Made by a program: the position numbers and the translations under genes
Part shown: piece by piece, positions 25,976 through 33,251 of the stretch
How positions within the stretch are numbered: position 1 is the stretch's first letter
Layout of the letters: the number at the start of each line of letters is the position of its first letter
Origin: Rhodoblastus sp963804045
GTDB taxonomy: Bacteria > Pseudomonadota > Alphaproteobacteria > Rhizobiales > Beijerinckiaceae
Length of the DNA stretch: 64,000 nt
Assembly (NCBI GenBank): GCA_963804045.1
Contig: CAWDOR010000040.1
Location: 124,001-188,000, forward strand
Direction: 5' to 3'
Notes under the pieces: model-generated
Database searches by the model: none
What the model saw: the letters and a program-made list of their open reading frames with translations, nothing else
Told to the model about the DNA's origin: nothing

Positions 25976-26174
25976 AAGTTGCCCTCGCTGTCGGAGAGAT
26001 GGCGCGCAGCCGGGCAAACTCGGCGCGAGCTAGTCCAAGTCGTGGGAGGACGCTGAAGCCGGATATGCATAGGAGACTGCTCGGGGAGAGTTAAGGTTCC
26101 GCATATCCAGAGCTTCGCAGGACAAGGCAAAAGCGACCGGAAAAGTCATATGGCTTTTCCGGTCGTTGTTTTTT
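25976..26174 (+). ncRNA. Candidate structured small RNA with its own terminator
   Basis: No protein frame is convincing here, yet a strong plus-strand terminator ends the region between two minus-strand genes (guaA and tgt), which implies a plus-strand transcript. Possible pairings: a closing stem TTGCC (25979-25983) with GGCAA (26126-26130), a hairpin with GCCG/CGGC near 26009-26024, and a perfect 8-bp stem GGATATGC (26061-26068) with GCATATCC (26101-26108), extended by GAAGC/GCTTC. The 5' end is a guess and no promoter is clear. A long closing stem with an internal bulge is reminiscent of 6S RNA, but no diagnostic sequence was recognised. Confidence 0.4.
26134..26174 (+). terminator. Strong rho-independent terminator
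   Basis: Perfect 12-bp arms CGACCGGAAAAG (26134-26145) and CTTTTCCGGTCG (26154-26165) with an 8-nt loop, followed by TTGTTTTTTGG on the + strand. On the minus strand the trailing T run is weaker (four T), so the plus orientation is favoured. The following 26175-26413 has no gene that I can see. Confidence 0.85.
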
Positions 26175-26413
26175 GGCCCCTTCGACTTGCATTCCGCAAC
26201 AGGATCGAAAATCGGACCGCTTTATTGAAAAAAGCGGAAAGACGAGCCTTTGAGGACACGCCCTTCCGCTTTCAGTCGCCATATCTCGGTGTTGAGCGAA
26301 ACCTGCGAGTCCCCACTCTCGGGCGCCATTTCTGGCGCATCGCTCGGGATGAATCGTTCACCCGTAACCAACCTTGGACTCCAAAGCTTGCGCCAGGCTT
26401 GCGCAAGACCGTT

Positions 26414-27547
26414 TCAGCCTTCGTCGGGCTCGCCCCCCCTGGCCCAGTCTTCCTTCACCTGCCGGCGATAATCGTCATAGCGGCCTTGGGAGATGGCGGC
26501 GCGGGCGCCGGCCATCAGCTCCTGGTAATAGGCGATATTGACCCAGGTGAGCAGCATCATGCCCAATATTTCCTGGCAGCGGACCAGATGATGCAAATAG
26601 GCGCGCGCGTAATCGCGCGCCGCCGGACAGGCGCTCAAAGCGTCGAGCGGGCGCGGATCGCTGGCGTTCTTGGCGTTTTTCAGATTAATCTTGCCCCAGC
26701 GCGTATAGGCCAGCCCGTGGCGCCCCGCCCGGGTCGGCATGACGCAATCGAACATGTCTATGCCGCGCGCCACCGATTCCAGCAGATCGTCCGGCGTGCC
26801 GACGCCCATGAGATAATGCGGCTTGCCTTCCGGCAGATGCGGCATCACCGTCTCGATCATCGCCAGCATGATCTCCTGCGGCTCGCCCACCGCCAGACCG
26901 CCGACCGCCAGCCCATGAAAATCCATGTCGGAAAGCGCCTTGGCGCTCTCGATGCGCAGGTCGCGCTCCGCGCCGCCCTGGACGATGCCGAAACATCCGC
27001 GCCCCTTCTGCGCGCCGAAGGATTTCCGCGAGCGTTCGGCCCAGCGCAAGCTCAGCCGCATGGCGCGCTCCGCCTCCTCATGCGAACAGGGCAGTTTGAC
27101 GCATTCGTCGAATTGCATCTGGATGTCGGAGCCCAGCAGGCGCTGGATTTCCATGGAGCGCTCGGGGGTCAGCACATGGCGGGCGCCGTCGATATGCGAC
27201 TGGAAGGTCACGCCGATCTCGTCGAGCTTGCGCAGCTTGGACAGCGACATCACCTGAAAGCCGCCGGAATCGGTGAGAATATTATGCGGCCAGTTCATGA
27301 ACCTGTGCAGGCCGCCGAGTTCGGCGACGCGCTCGGCGCCAGGCCGCAGCATCAAATGATAGACATTGCCGAGCACGACATCGGCGCCGGTTTCACGCAC
27401 CTGCCCAGGATACATGGCTTTGACGGTCGCCGCCGTGCCCACCGGCATGAAGGCGGGGGTTCTGATCGCGCCGCGCGGCGTCAGAATCTCGCCGCAGCGC
27501 GCGCCGCCATCGCGGGCGAGCAGGGTGAATTGGAAGTCGTCGGTCAA
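26414..27547 (-). CDS. tgt: tRNA-guanine(34) transglycosylase
   Basis: 377-aa enzyme that inserts the queuosine precursor preQ1 at the wobble position of GU(N) tRNAs. It shows PGQVRETGADVVLGNVYHL, the catalytic-Asp segment LTDSGGFQVMSL, GIVQGG, HGLAVGGLAVGEP and the nucleophile region FDCVMPTRAGRHG. The C-terminal zinc site is not conserved: the CxCxxC position reads SACPAA and the distal His position reads LLTWVNIAYY. A TTG start (27547 or 27550, with GAGGG upstream) is needed, since the nearby ATG is out of frame. It is the last gene of tmk-holB-tgt, 10 bp after holB. Confidence 0.93.
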   Translation of the reverse strand: MTDDFQFTLLARDGGARCGEILTPRGAIRTPAFMPVGTAATVKAMYPGQVRETGADVVLGNVYHLMLRPGAERVAELGGLHRFMNWPHNILTDSGGFQVMSLSKLRKLDEIGVTFQSHIDGARHVLTPERSMEIQRLLGSDIQMQFDECVKLPCSHEEAERAMRLSLRWAERSRKSFGAQKGRGCFGIVQGGAERDLRIESAKALSDMDFHGLAVGGLAVGEPQEIMLAMIETVMPHLPEGKPHYLMGVGTPDDLLESVARGIDMFDCVMPTRAGRHGLAYTRWGKINLKNAKNASDPRPLDALSACPAARDYARAYLHHLVRCQEILGMMLLTWVNIAYYQELMAGARAAISQGRYDDYRRQVKEDWARGGEPDEG

Positions 27548-27557
27548 CAAATTGCCC

Positions 27558-28643
27558 TCATGCCCGGACGGCGCGCGCCGCTTCGGCCTTTTCCGCCAGC
27601 AAGGCGAAAGCCAGCAAGACAAAGGCGCGCTTGTCGAGATTGAAAATTTCCAGCTCGCGGGATTCGGCCTCCAGCCTTTCCCAGGCCTCCGCATAGGGCG
27701 CCAGGGCGCGCGGGCCAAGCGCGGCCTTGGATTTCAACGCGACCGCAAGCCAGGAAAAGGCCGCGTCGAGAAAGGCCGCATAGGCGGTCTCGTCGCCGGC
27801 GACCGCGTCGGCGACGCCGTGAATCGCGCGCCAGTCGAGTTGGGGGAGCGCCGCCAGCGCCCGCTGCGCCAGAGCGTCGAATTTGGCGTCGCTCGCCGAG
27901 AGCAGCCGCAAAACCTCGCGCGGCGCGCCATGGGCGCGGGCGCAAGCGCGGTCCAGCTCCACGTCGCCCATGGCGAGGCCGGCGGCGTCCAACGCGGCGC
28001 GGCTGGCGGCGCGCAACGGCTCGGGCTCCAGCGGCTGGAGCATCAGCCGCCGGCAGCGCGAGCGAATGGTCGGCAGGAGACGCCCGGGCCGATGGGCGAT
28101 CAGCAGGAACAGGCTTTTGGGCGGCGGCTCCTCGATGATCTTCAGCAGCGCATTGGCGCTGGAGGCGTTGAAATCGTCGGCGCTGTCGACGATCGCCATG
28201 CGCCAGCCGCCGCCGCTCGCCGCCTGTTCGAAAATATGAATCGCGCGGCGCACGTCATCGACGGAAATGCGGGTGAAATGCTTTTTGCTCTTGTCGTTCC
28301 ATTCGCGGCGCAGCAGCGCCAGATCGCCATAGGCCAGCGCCGACAGCTTTTTTGCGGCGGGATGGCTTGGGTCCACATGAAGATCGCGCGCGCCCAAAAC
28401 CTCGGGGGCGGAGGGGTCGGGATGGGCGGCGAGGAAACGCGCCATGCGCCAGGCTAGCGTCGCCTTGCCAATGCCCTGCGGACCGCCGAGAATCCAGGCC
28501 TGCGGCAGCCGCCCGCCGCGATAGGCGTCGAGCAGTTGCGCCTCCGCCTTTTCATGGCCCGACAGCGAAAACACGTCGCGCGGATGGGGCGCGGGTTCGA
28601 AACGATCGCTTTCCGGCGGCGCCTCGACGGAGCGGGGCTTCAT
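27558..28643 (-). CDS. holB: DNA polymerase III subunit delta'
   Basis: 361-aa clamp-loader subunit. The AAA+ domain has a P-loop-like AWILGGPQGIGKATLA and the sensor region MAIVDSADDFNASSANALLKIIEEPP, followed by LLIAHRPGRLLPTIRSRC (the SRC motif of clamp-loader subunits). The P-loop Lys is present. The start at 28643 overlaps the tmk stop (ATGA, 28640-28643). The genes tmk-holB-tgt appear to form one operon; tmk-holB adjacency is widespread in bacteria. Confidence 0.93.
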   Translation of the reverse strand: MKPRSVEAPPESDRFEPAPHPRDVFSLSGHEKAEAQLLDAYRGGRLPQAWILGGPQGIGKATLAWRMARFLAAHPDPSAPEVLGARDLHVDPSHPAAKKLSALAYGDLALLRREWNDKSKKHFTRISVDDVRRAIHIFEQAASGGGWRMAIVDSADDFNASSANALLKIIEEPPPKSLFLLIAHRPGRLLPTIRSRCRRLMLQPLEPEPLRAASRAALDAAGLAMGDVELDRACARAHGAPREVLRLLSASDAKFDALAQRALAALPQLDWRAIHGVADAVAGDETAYAAFLDAAFSWLAVALKSKAALGPRALAPYAEAWERLEAESRELEIFNLDKRAFVLLAFALLAEKAEAARAVRA

Positions 28644-29296
28644 TGGCCCGCCTCCTTCTCGCGGGCGCGAAATTTTTCCGCCAGCGTCGCCCAAATCGCG
28701 CTGGCGACCTGTTCGGCGGGCTTCTGCGCGTCGATCAGCCGGCAGCGTCCGGGATCGGCGGCGGCGATCTCGCGGAATTTTTCGCGCAGCAGCCAGTGGA
28801 AAGGCAGTTTCTCGCTTTCGAAACGGTCGACATCGCCGTCGCCGCGCCGCAACCGCGCCCGCTCCATCCCGACTTCGGGGGGCAGATCGAGAATCAGGGT
28901 GAGGTCGGGCTTGCAGCCGGCGAGCGTCACTTTTTCCAGCGCGCGCAAAAGCTTGTCGTCCACTTCGCCGCGCGCGCCCTGATAGGCGCGGGTCGAATTG
29001 GCGAAACGGTCGCAGAGCACCACGGCGCCGCGCGCCAGCGCCGGAGCGATCACCTCGTCGATATGATTTACCCGGGCGGCGTTGAACAATATGGCTTCGC
29101 CAAGCACGCCATATTTCTTGGCGCGGCCGGCAAGAATGATGTCGCGCAGCTTTTCCGCCAGTTCGGCGCCGCCGGGCTCGCGGGTCACCACCAATTCGCG
29201 GGCGTAATCGCGCAGTTTTTCCGCCAGCAGGCGAATTTGCGTGGATTTGCCTGCGCCCTCGCCGCCTTCGAATGTGATGAACAGACCCTTGTTCAA
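28640..29296 (-). CDS. tmk: Thymidylate kinase
   Basis: 218-aa kinase phosphorylating dTMP to dTDP. It has the P-loop ITFEGGEGAGKSTQ, the DRx motif VVLCDRFANSTRAYQG, and the LID-side segment DLPPEVGMERARLR. The length is typical (about 205-220 aa). The reading frame offers only a TTG start at 29296 close to the conserved N-terminus (MNKGLFITFEGG), preceded by a weak GGGGCGAG. It overlaps holB by 4 nt. Confidence 0.94.
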   Translation of the reverse strand: MNKGLFITFEGGEGAGKSTQIRLLAEKLRDYARELVVTREPGGAELAEKLRDIILAGRAKKYGVLGEAILFNAARVNHIDEVIAPALARGAVVLCDRFANSTRAYQGARGEVDDKLLRALEKVTLAGCKPDLTLILDLPPEVGMERARLRRGDGDVDRFESEKLPFHWLLREKFREIAAADPGRCRLIDAQKPAEQVASAIWATLAEKFRAREKEAGQ

Positions 29297-29404
29297 GCTC
29301 GCCCCCGCTGGAGCCCCGTCATAACGTGAAAAATTCCGGGCCGATAGGGGCGGCGGCGGGCGGCCGCCTTGCCTTCTTGAGCGGCCCCAAGCAGATTTGC
29401 GCCC

Positions 29405-30851
29405 ATGATGCGAAACGCGCTCGCCCCCGCGCTGGTCTGGTTCCGCGAGGATCTGCGCCTGGCCGACAATCCCGCCTTTTCCGCCGCCGCCGCCAGCGGC
29501 GCTCCCCTGCTTTGCCTTTATATATATGACGATGAGAGTCCCGGCCTTCGCCCGCCGGGCGCCGCGGCGCGCTGGCGGCTCGATCTGGCGCTGGCGGCTT
29601 TGGAGCGCGATCTGGCGCAAAAGGGCGGACGCCTGCATTTTTTACGCGGCGCGGCCGAGAGGGCGTTGCCGGATTTCCTGCGCGCCGCCGGCGTCCAGAA
29701 CCTGTTCTGGAACCGGCGCTATGGCGGCGCCGAGCGCACGCTGGACTCGCGGCTCAAGGCGCGCTTGCGCGCGGAAAATTTCGGCGTTGAAAGTTTCAAT
29801 GGCGCGCTTCTCTGCGAGCCCTGGGAGGTCGCGCCGAAATCCGGCGGTTTTTTCAAGGTTTTCACGCCGTTCTGGCGCACCGCGCGCGCGCGGCTGGCGG
29901 TCACGGCGCCCCTGCCCGTCCCGGCAAATCCGGTCTTTGCGCCGACGCCCGAATGTCCCGGCCTGACGCCTCGCGCCGCCCTTGGTCTCGCGCCCTCCCG
30001 GCCCAATTGGGCCAAAAACTTCCCCGATCCCGACCCAGGCGAATCTGGCGCGCTAAAACGGTTACGTAACTTTGTTGCCGTCGGGCTTTATGGTTACGAA
30101 ACCATGCGCGACCGAACTCGATCGCGATGCGACCTCGGGCCTGTCGTCCCATCTGCATTTCGGCGAAATCTCGCCCCGCCAGGTGTTTTTCGCCGCCTCC
30201 CAGGCGGAAGGCGCGGCGAAATTCCTGAGCGAACTGGGCTGGCGAGAGTTTTCGACCCATCTGCTCTACGCCTGCCCCGATCTCTCCTGGAAGAGTTTCA
30301 ACACCCGATTCGACGCCTTCCCCTATCGCGACGATCCCGAGGCGCTGGAGGCCTGGAAGCGCGGGCGCACCGGCTATCCGCTGGTGGACGCGGCGATGCG
30401 GCAATTGTGGCGTACGGGCTTCATGCACAATCGCGCCCGGATGATCGCCGCCTCCTTCCTGACCAAACATCTGCTGATCGACTGGCGCGAGGGCGAAAAA
30501 TTCTTCTGGGAGTTTTTGGCCGACGCCGACGCCGCCAATAATGCCGCGTCCTGGCAATGGGTCGCCGGCTGCGGCGCCGACGCCGCGCCTTTTTTTCGTA
30601 TTTTCAATCCCGTGCTGCAAGGCGAGCAATTCGACCCAGACGGCGCCTATATTCGCCCGTTTCTGCCTGAGCTGGCGGCGATGCCGGCGCGCTTCATCCA
30701 CCGGCCCTGGTCGGCGCCGCGCGAGCTTCGCGAAACGGCGGGGCTGCGGATCGGCGAGAATTGGCCGGCGCCGATCGTCGATCACGATTTCGCCCGGCGA
30801 AGGGCCCTGGAGGCGCTGTCATCCCTGCAAACCAACCGCACGCGCGGCTGA
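29405..30851 (+). CDS. phr: Deoxyribodipyrimidine photo-lyase (class I), with one frameshift
   Basis: Photolyase repairs UV-induced pyrimidine dimers using light, FAD and an antenna chromophore. The N-terminal alpha/beta domain begins PALVWFREDLRLADNPAF. The C-terminal FAD domain has SSHLHFGEISPRQVF, TGYPLVDAAMRQLWRTGFMHNR, ASWQWVAGCGAD and FNPVLQGEQFDPDGAYIRPF. One extra C at 30112-30113, between YETMRD and ELDRDATSGL, breaks the frame. Removing it gives 481 aa, normal for the family. As read, translation continues out of frame to 30541 and loses the FAD domain. Divergent from tmk. Confidence 0.9.
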
Positions 30852-31050
30852 GCCAGGCCAAGACCGGACCAATGGTCTGCTGTGCCCCGCGCGCCACAGG
30901 CGCGCACTTTCGCGGCCGAGTTGATCTGCATCGCCATTGTTTGCCTCAATTTGCTGTTAAATAGCGATCAACTTGCGCTCCCTGCCCTTAAGACGGCGGC
31001 GGAGGCGGATAGCGCGGAATGGAATGACCCGAAACGGAATGGAATGACTT

Positions 31051-32172
31051 CTGATCGACCGCTATATTTTCCGGACCGCCGCCTCCGCCTTCCTCACCAC
31101 GCTTGGCGTGCTGACGGCGGTGATCTGGCTGATTCAGTCTTTGCACGATCTCGATCTGATCACCTCCAAGGGGCAATCGGCGCTGAAATTCTTCACCATC
31201 ACGGGCATGTGGATTCCCTCGCTGGTCATGGTCATCGCCCCGATCGCGCTGTTCATCTCCGTGCTGTTTTCTCTGAACAGGCTCAATGGCGACAGCGAAC
31301 TGGTGGTCACCGCGGCGTCGGGCCTGTCGCCCTTCGGCCTGTTGCGCCCCTATATCGTGCTGATCGTCCTGGTCGCCGCTTTCGTCGCCACGGTGTCGCT
31401 CTGGGCGATGCCGGCGAGCTTCCGGGTGATGCGCGACGCCTGGACCGAGGTGAAATCCGATTTCTTGACCAAGATCGTCCGGCCCGGCCAGTTCAGCGTG
31501 CTCGACGGCGGACTGGTGTTCCATTACCGCGACCGCGGCCCCGGCGGCGAATTGCTCGGCGTTTTCATGATCGACCGCCGCGATCCCGCGCAAACCAATG
31601 TCTATCTGGCCGAACATGGCATTGTCGCCAAGGTCGCGGGACAGCCCTACATGGTGTTGCAGACCGGCACCATCCAGCGCCAGGACAAGGGCGCGACGCC
31701 GGCCATGGTGACCTTCAACTCCTATGCGCTCGACCTGAACAATTTCGGTCCGCAATTCCTCGCCGGGCCGCTCAAGCCGCGCGAGCGCTCGACCTGGGAC
31801 CTGATTCACTACGACCTTGCCGATCCCTATACCCGCGACAATGAGGGCCGTTTCCGCTCGGACCTGCATGAGCGCTTCATTTCGCCGATTTACGCCATGG
31901 CGCTGGGACTGATCGGCTTCGCCGCGCTGGGCGCGCCGCGCACCACGCGACAGAATCGCGGTTTGGCCCTCGGCGTCGCCACCCTGATCGCCGTTCTGTT
32001 GCGAGTCGCCGGATTCGGCGCCGCCGCTTCGATGGCGCGCGGCCCGGAGGCGGTCTATTTCGCCTACGCCCTGCCGCTGCTCGGCATGATCGGCGCGCTG
32101 CTCTACGCCTTTCGCTATGCGCTCCCGCGCTTTTCGCGCTTGCGGACCCTTGTTCCGGTCGCCGCGACATGA
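31051..32172 (+). CDS. lptF: LPS export ABC transporter permease LptF
   Basis: About 374-aa inner-membrane permease of the Lpt machine that extracts LPS and passes it to the periplasmic bridge. It begins LLIDRYIFRTAASAFLTTLGVLTAVIWL, has six predicted helices and a large periplasmic beta-jellyroll domain between helices 3 and 4 (SFRVMRDAWTEVKSDFLTKIVRPGQFSVLDGGLVFHYRDR). The start is uncertain: the conserved N-terminus runs to 31051 (CTG), preceded in frame by TGA. An ATG at 31044 is one base out of frame, so the first codons may hold another indel; GTG at 31108 would cut helix 1. It is followed by lptG with a 4-nt overlap. Confidence 0.9.
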   Translation: MIDRYIFRTAASAFLTTLGVLTAVIWLIQSLHDLDLITSKGQSALKFFTITGMWIPSLVMVIAPIALFISVLFSLNRLNGDSELVVTAASGLSPFGLLRPYIVLIVLVAAFVATVSLWAMPASFRVMRDAWTEVKSDFLTKIVRPGQFSVLDGGLVFHYRDRGPGGELLGVFMIDRRDPAQTNVYLAEHGIVAKVAGQPYMVLQTGTIQRQDKGATPAMVTFNSYALDLNNFGPQFLAGPLKPRERSTWDLIHYDLADPYTRDNEGRFRSDLHERFISPIYAMALGLIGFAALGAPRTTRQNRGLALGVATLIAVLLRVAGFGAAASMARGPEAVYFAYALPLLGMIGALLYAFRYALPRFSRLRTLVPVAAT

Positions 32173-33251
32173 TCGGCCGCACGCTTGGCGTCTATTTCGC
32201 CTTCCGCTTTCTCAAGAGCCTGGCGGTGATCTTTTTCACGATTTTCGGCCTGATCTTCATGGCCGATTTCGTCGAAATGCTGCGCCGCGCCGGCGACGTG
32301 CCCAACACCCCGGCGAGCCTGGTGGTGGTGCTATGCCTGATGCGCACGCCCTCGATCGCCGAGCAGGTGCTGCCCTTCGCCACCCTGTTCGGCGCCATGG
32401 CCGCCTTCCTCAATCTGACGCGCAAGCTGGAACTGGTGGTGGCCCGCGCCGCCGGCGTCTCGGTCTGGCAGTTCCTGGTCCCGCCCGTGGTCGCGGCGCT
32501 TGGCCTGGGCCTGCTGGTGGTGACGCTGTTCAGCCCCGCCGCGGCCCTGATGAAGGAGCGCGCCGACGGAATTGAGGCCGATATTTTCAAGACGCAGATG
32601 TCGATGCAGGATTTGAATCTGTGGATTTGCCAGCGCAGCGACGCCAATCAGTCCATCCTGCGCGCCGACATCGCCGCCGAGTCCGGCTTGCGACTGGCGG
32701 GCGTCACCGCCTATATTTTCGACTTGTCCGGTCATTTCGTCGAGCGCGTCGACGCCGAGCAGGCGCGCCTGTCCCAGGGCGAATGGATTTTGCAAAAAGC
32801 GCTGGTCACCGCGCCCGCTGTCGATCCAAGGGAAACGGAAATTTACCATCTTGCGACTAATCTGCTTCCCAGACAGGTGGCGCAGAGTTTCGTGGCGCCG
32901 GAAACCGTGCCCTTCTGGTCCCTTCCGGGTCTGGCGGCGGACACGGAGGCGGCAGGTTTGGATTCGGTGGGGTATCGTTTGCGTTTTCAACAGCTTCTCG
33001 CGCTTCCGACGTTGCTCGCGGCCATGGTGCTGACCGCCGCCTGCTTCTCCTTGAAATTGTCGCGCATGGGCGGCGTCGGCCTGATGGTTTTGGGTGGCGT
33101 CGGCGCCGGCTTCGTGCTTTATGTCTCGTCGAAACTGGTCTCCGATCTCGGCGGCGCGGGTCTGCTCAGCACGCCTGTCGCCGCCTGGTCCCCGGCGATC
33201 GTGGCGAATATGTTGGGCGCATTGACCCTTTTGAATCGCGAGGACGGCTGA
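32169..33251 (+). CDS. lptG: LPS export ABC transporter permease LptG
   Basis: 360-aa paralogue of LptF and its permease partner. It starts MIGRTLGVYFAFRFLKSLAVIFF and has the expected helices (PSIAEQVLPFATLFGAMAAFLNLTRKLELVVARAAGVS is the conserved coupling region), a periplasmic domain (about residues 125-270) and three C-terminal helices. Start and stop overlap both neighbours: ATGA with lptF (32169-32172) and TGATG with lptD (33249-33253), so lptF, lptG and lptD are translated in a coupled series. Confidence 0.95.
   Translation: MIGRTLGVYFAFRFLKSLAVIFFTIFGLIFMADFVEMLRRAGDVPNTPASLVVVLCLMRTPSIAEQVLPFATLFGAMAAFLNLTRKLELVVARAAGVSVWQFLVPPVVAALGLGLLVVTLFSPAAALMKERADGIEADIFKTQMSMQDLNLWICQRSDANQSILRADIAAESGLRLAGVTAYIFDLSGHFVERVDAEQARLSQGEWILQKALVTAPAVDPRETEIYHLATNLLPRQVAQSFVAPETVPFWSLPGLAADTEAAGLDSVGYRLRFQQLLALPTLLAAMVLTAACFSLKLSRMGGVGLMVLGGVGAGFVLYVSSKLVSDLGGAGLLSTPVAAWSPAIVANMLGALTLLNREDG

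Noticed and set aside
25976..26130. 6S RNA, tmRNA, RNase P or SRP RNA at this site
   Set aside because: No conserved sequence block of tmRNA, RNase P or SRP RNA was found, and the resemblance to 6S RNA is only a long closing stem. It is kept as an unnamed candidate.
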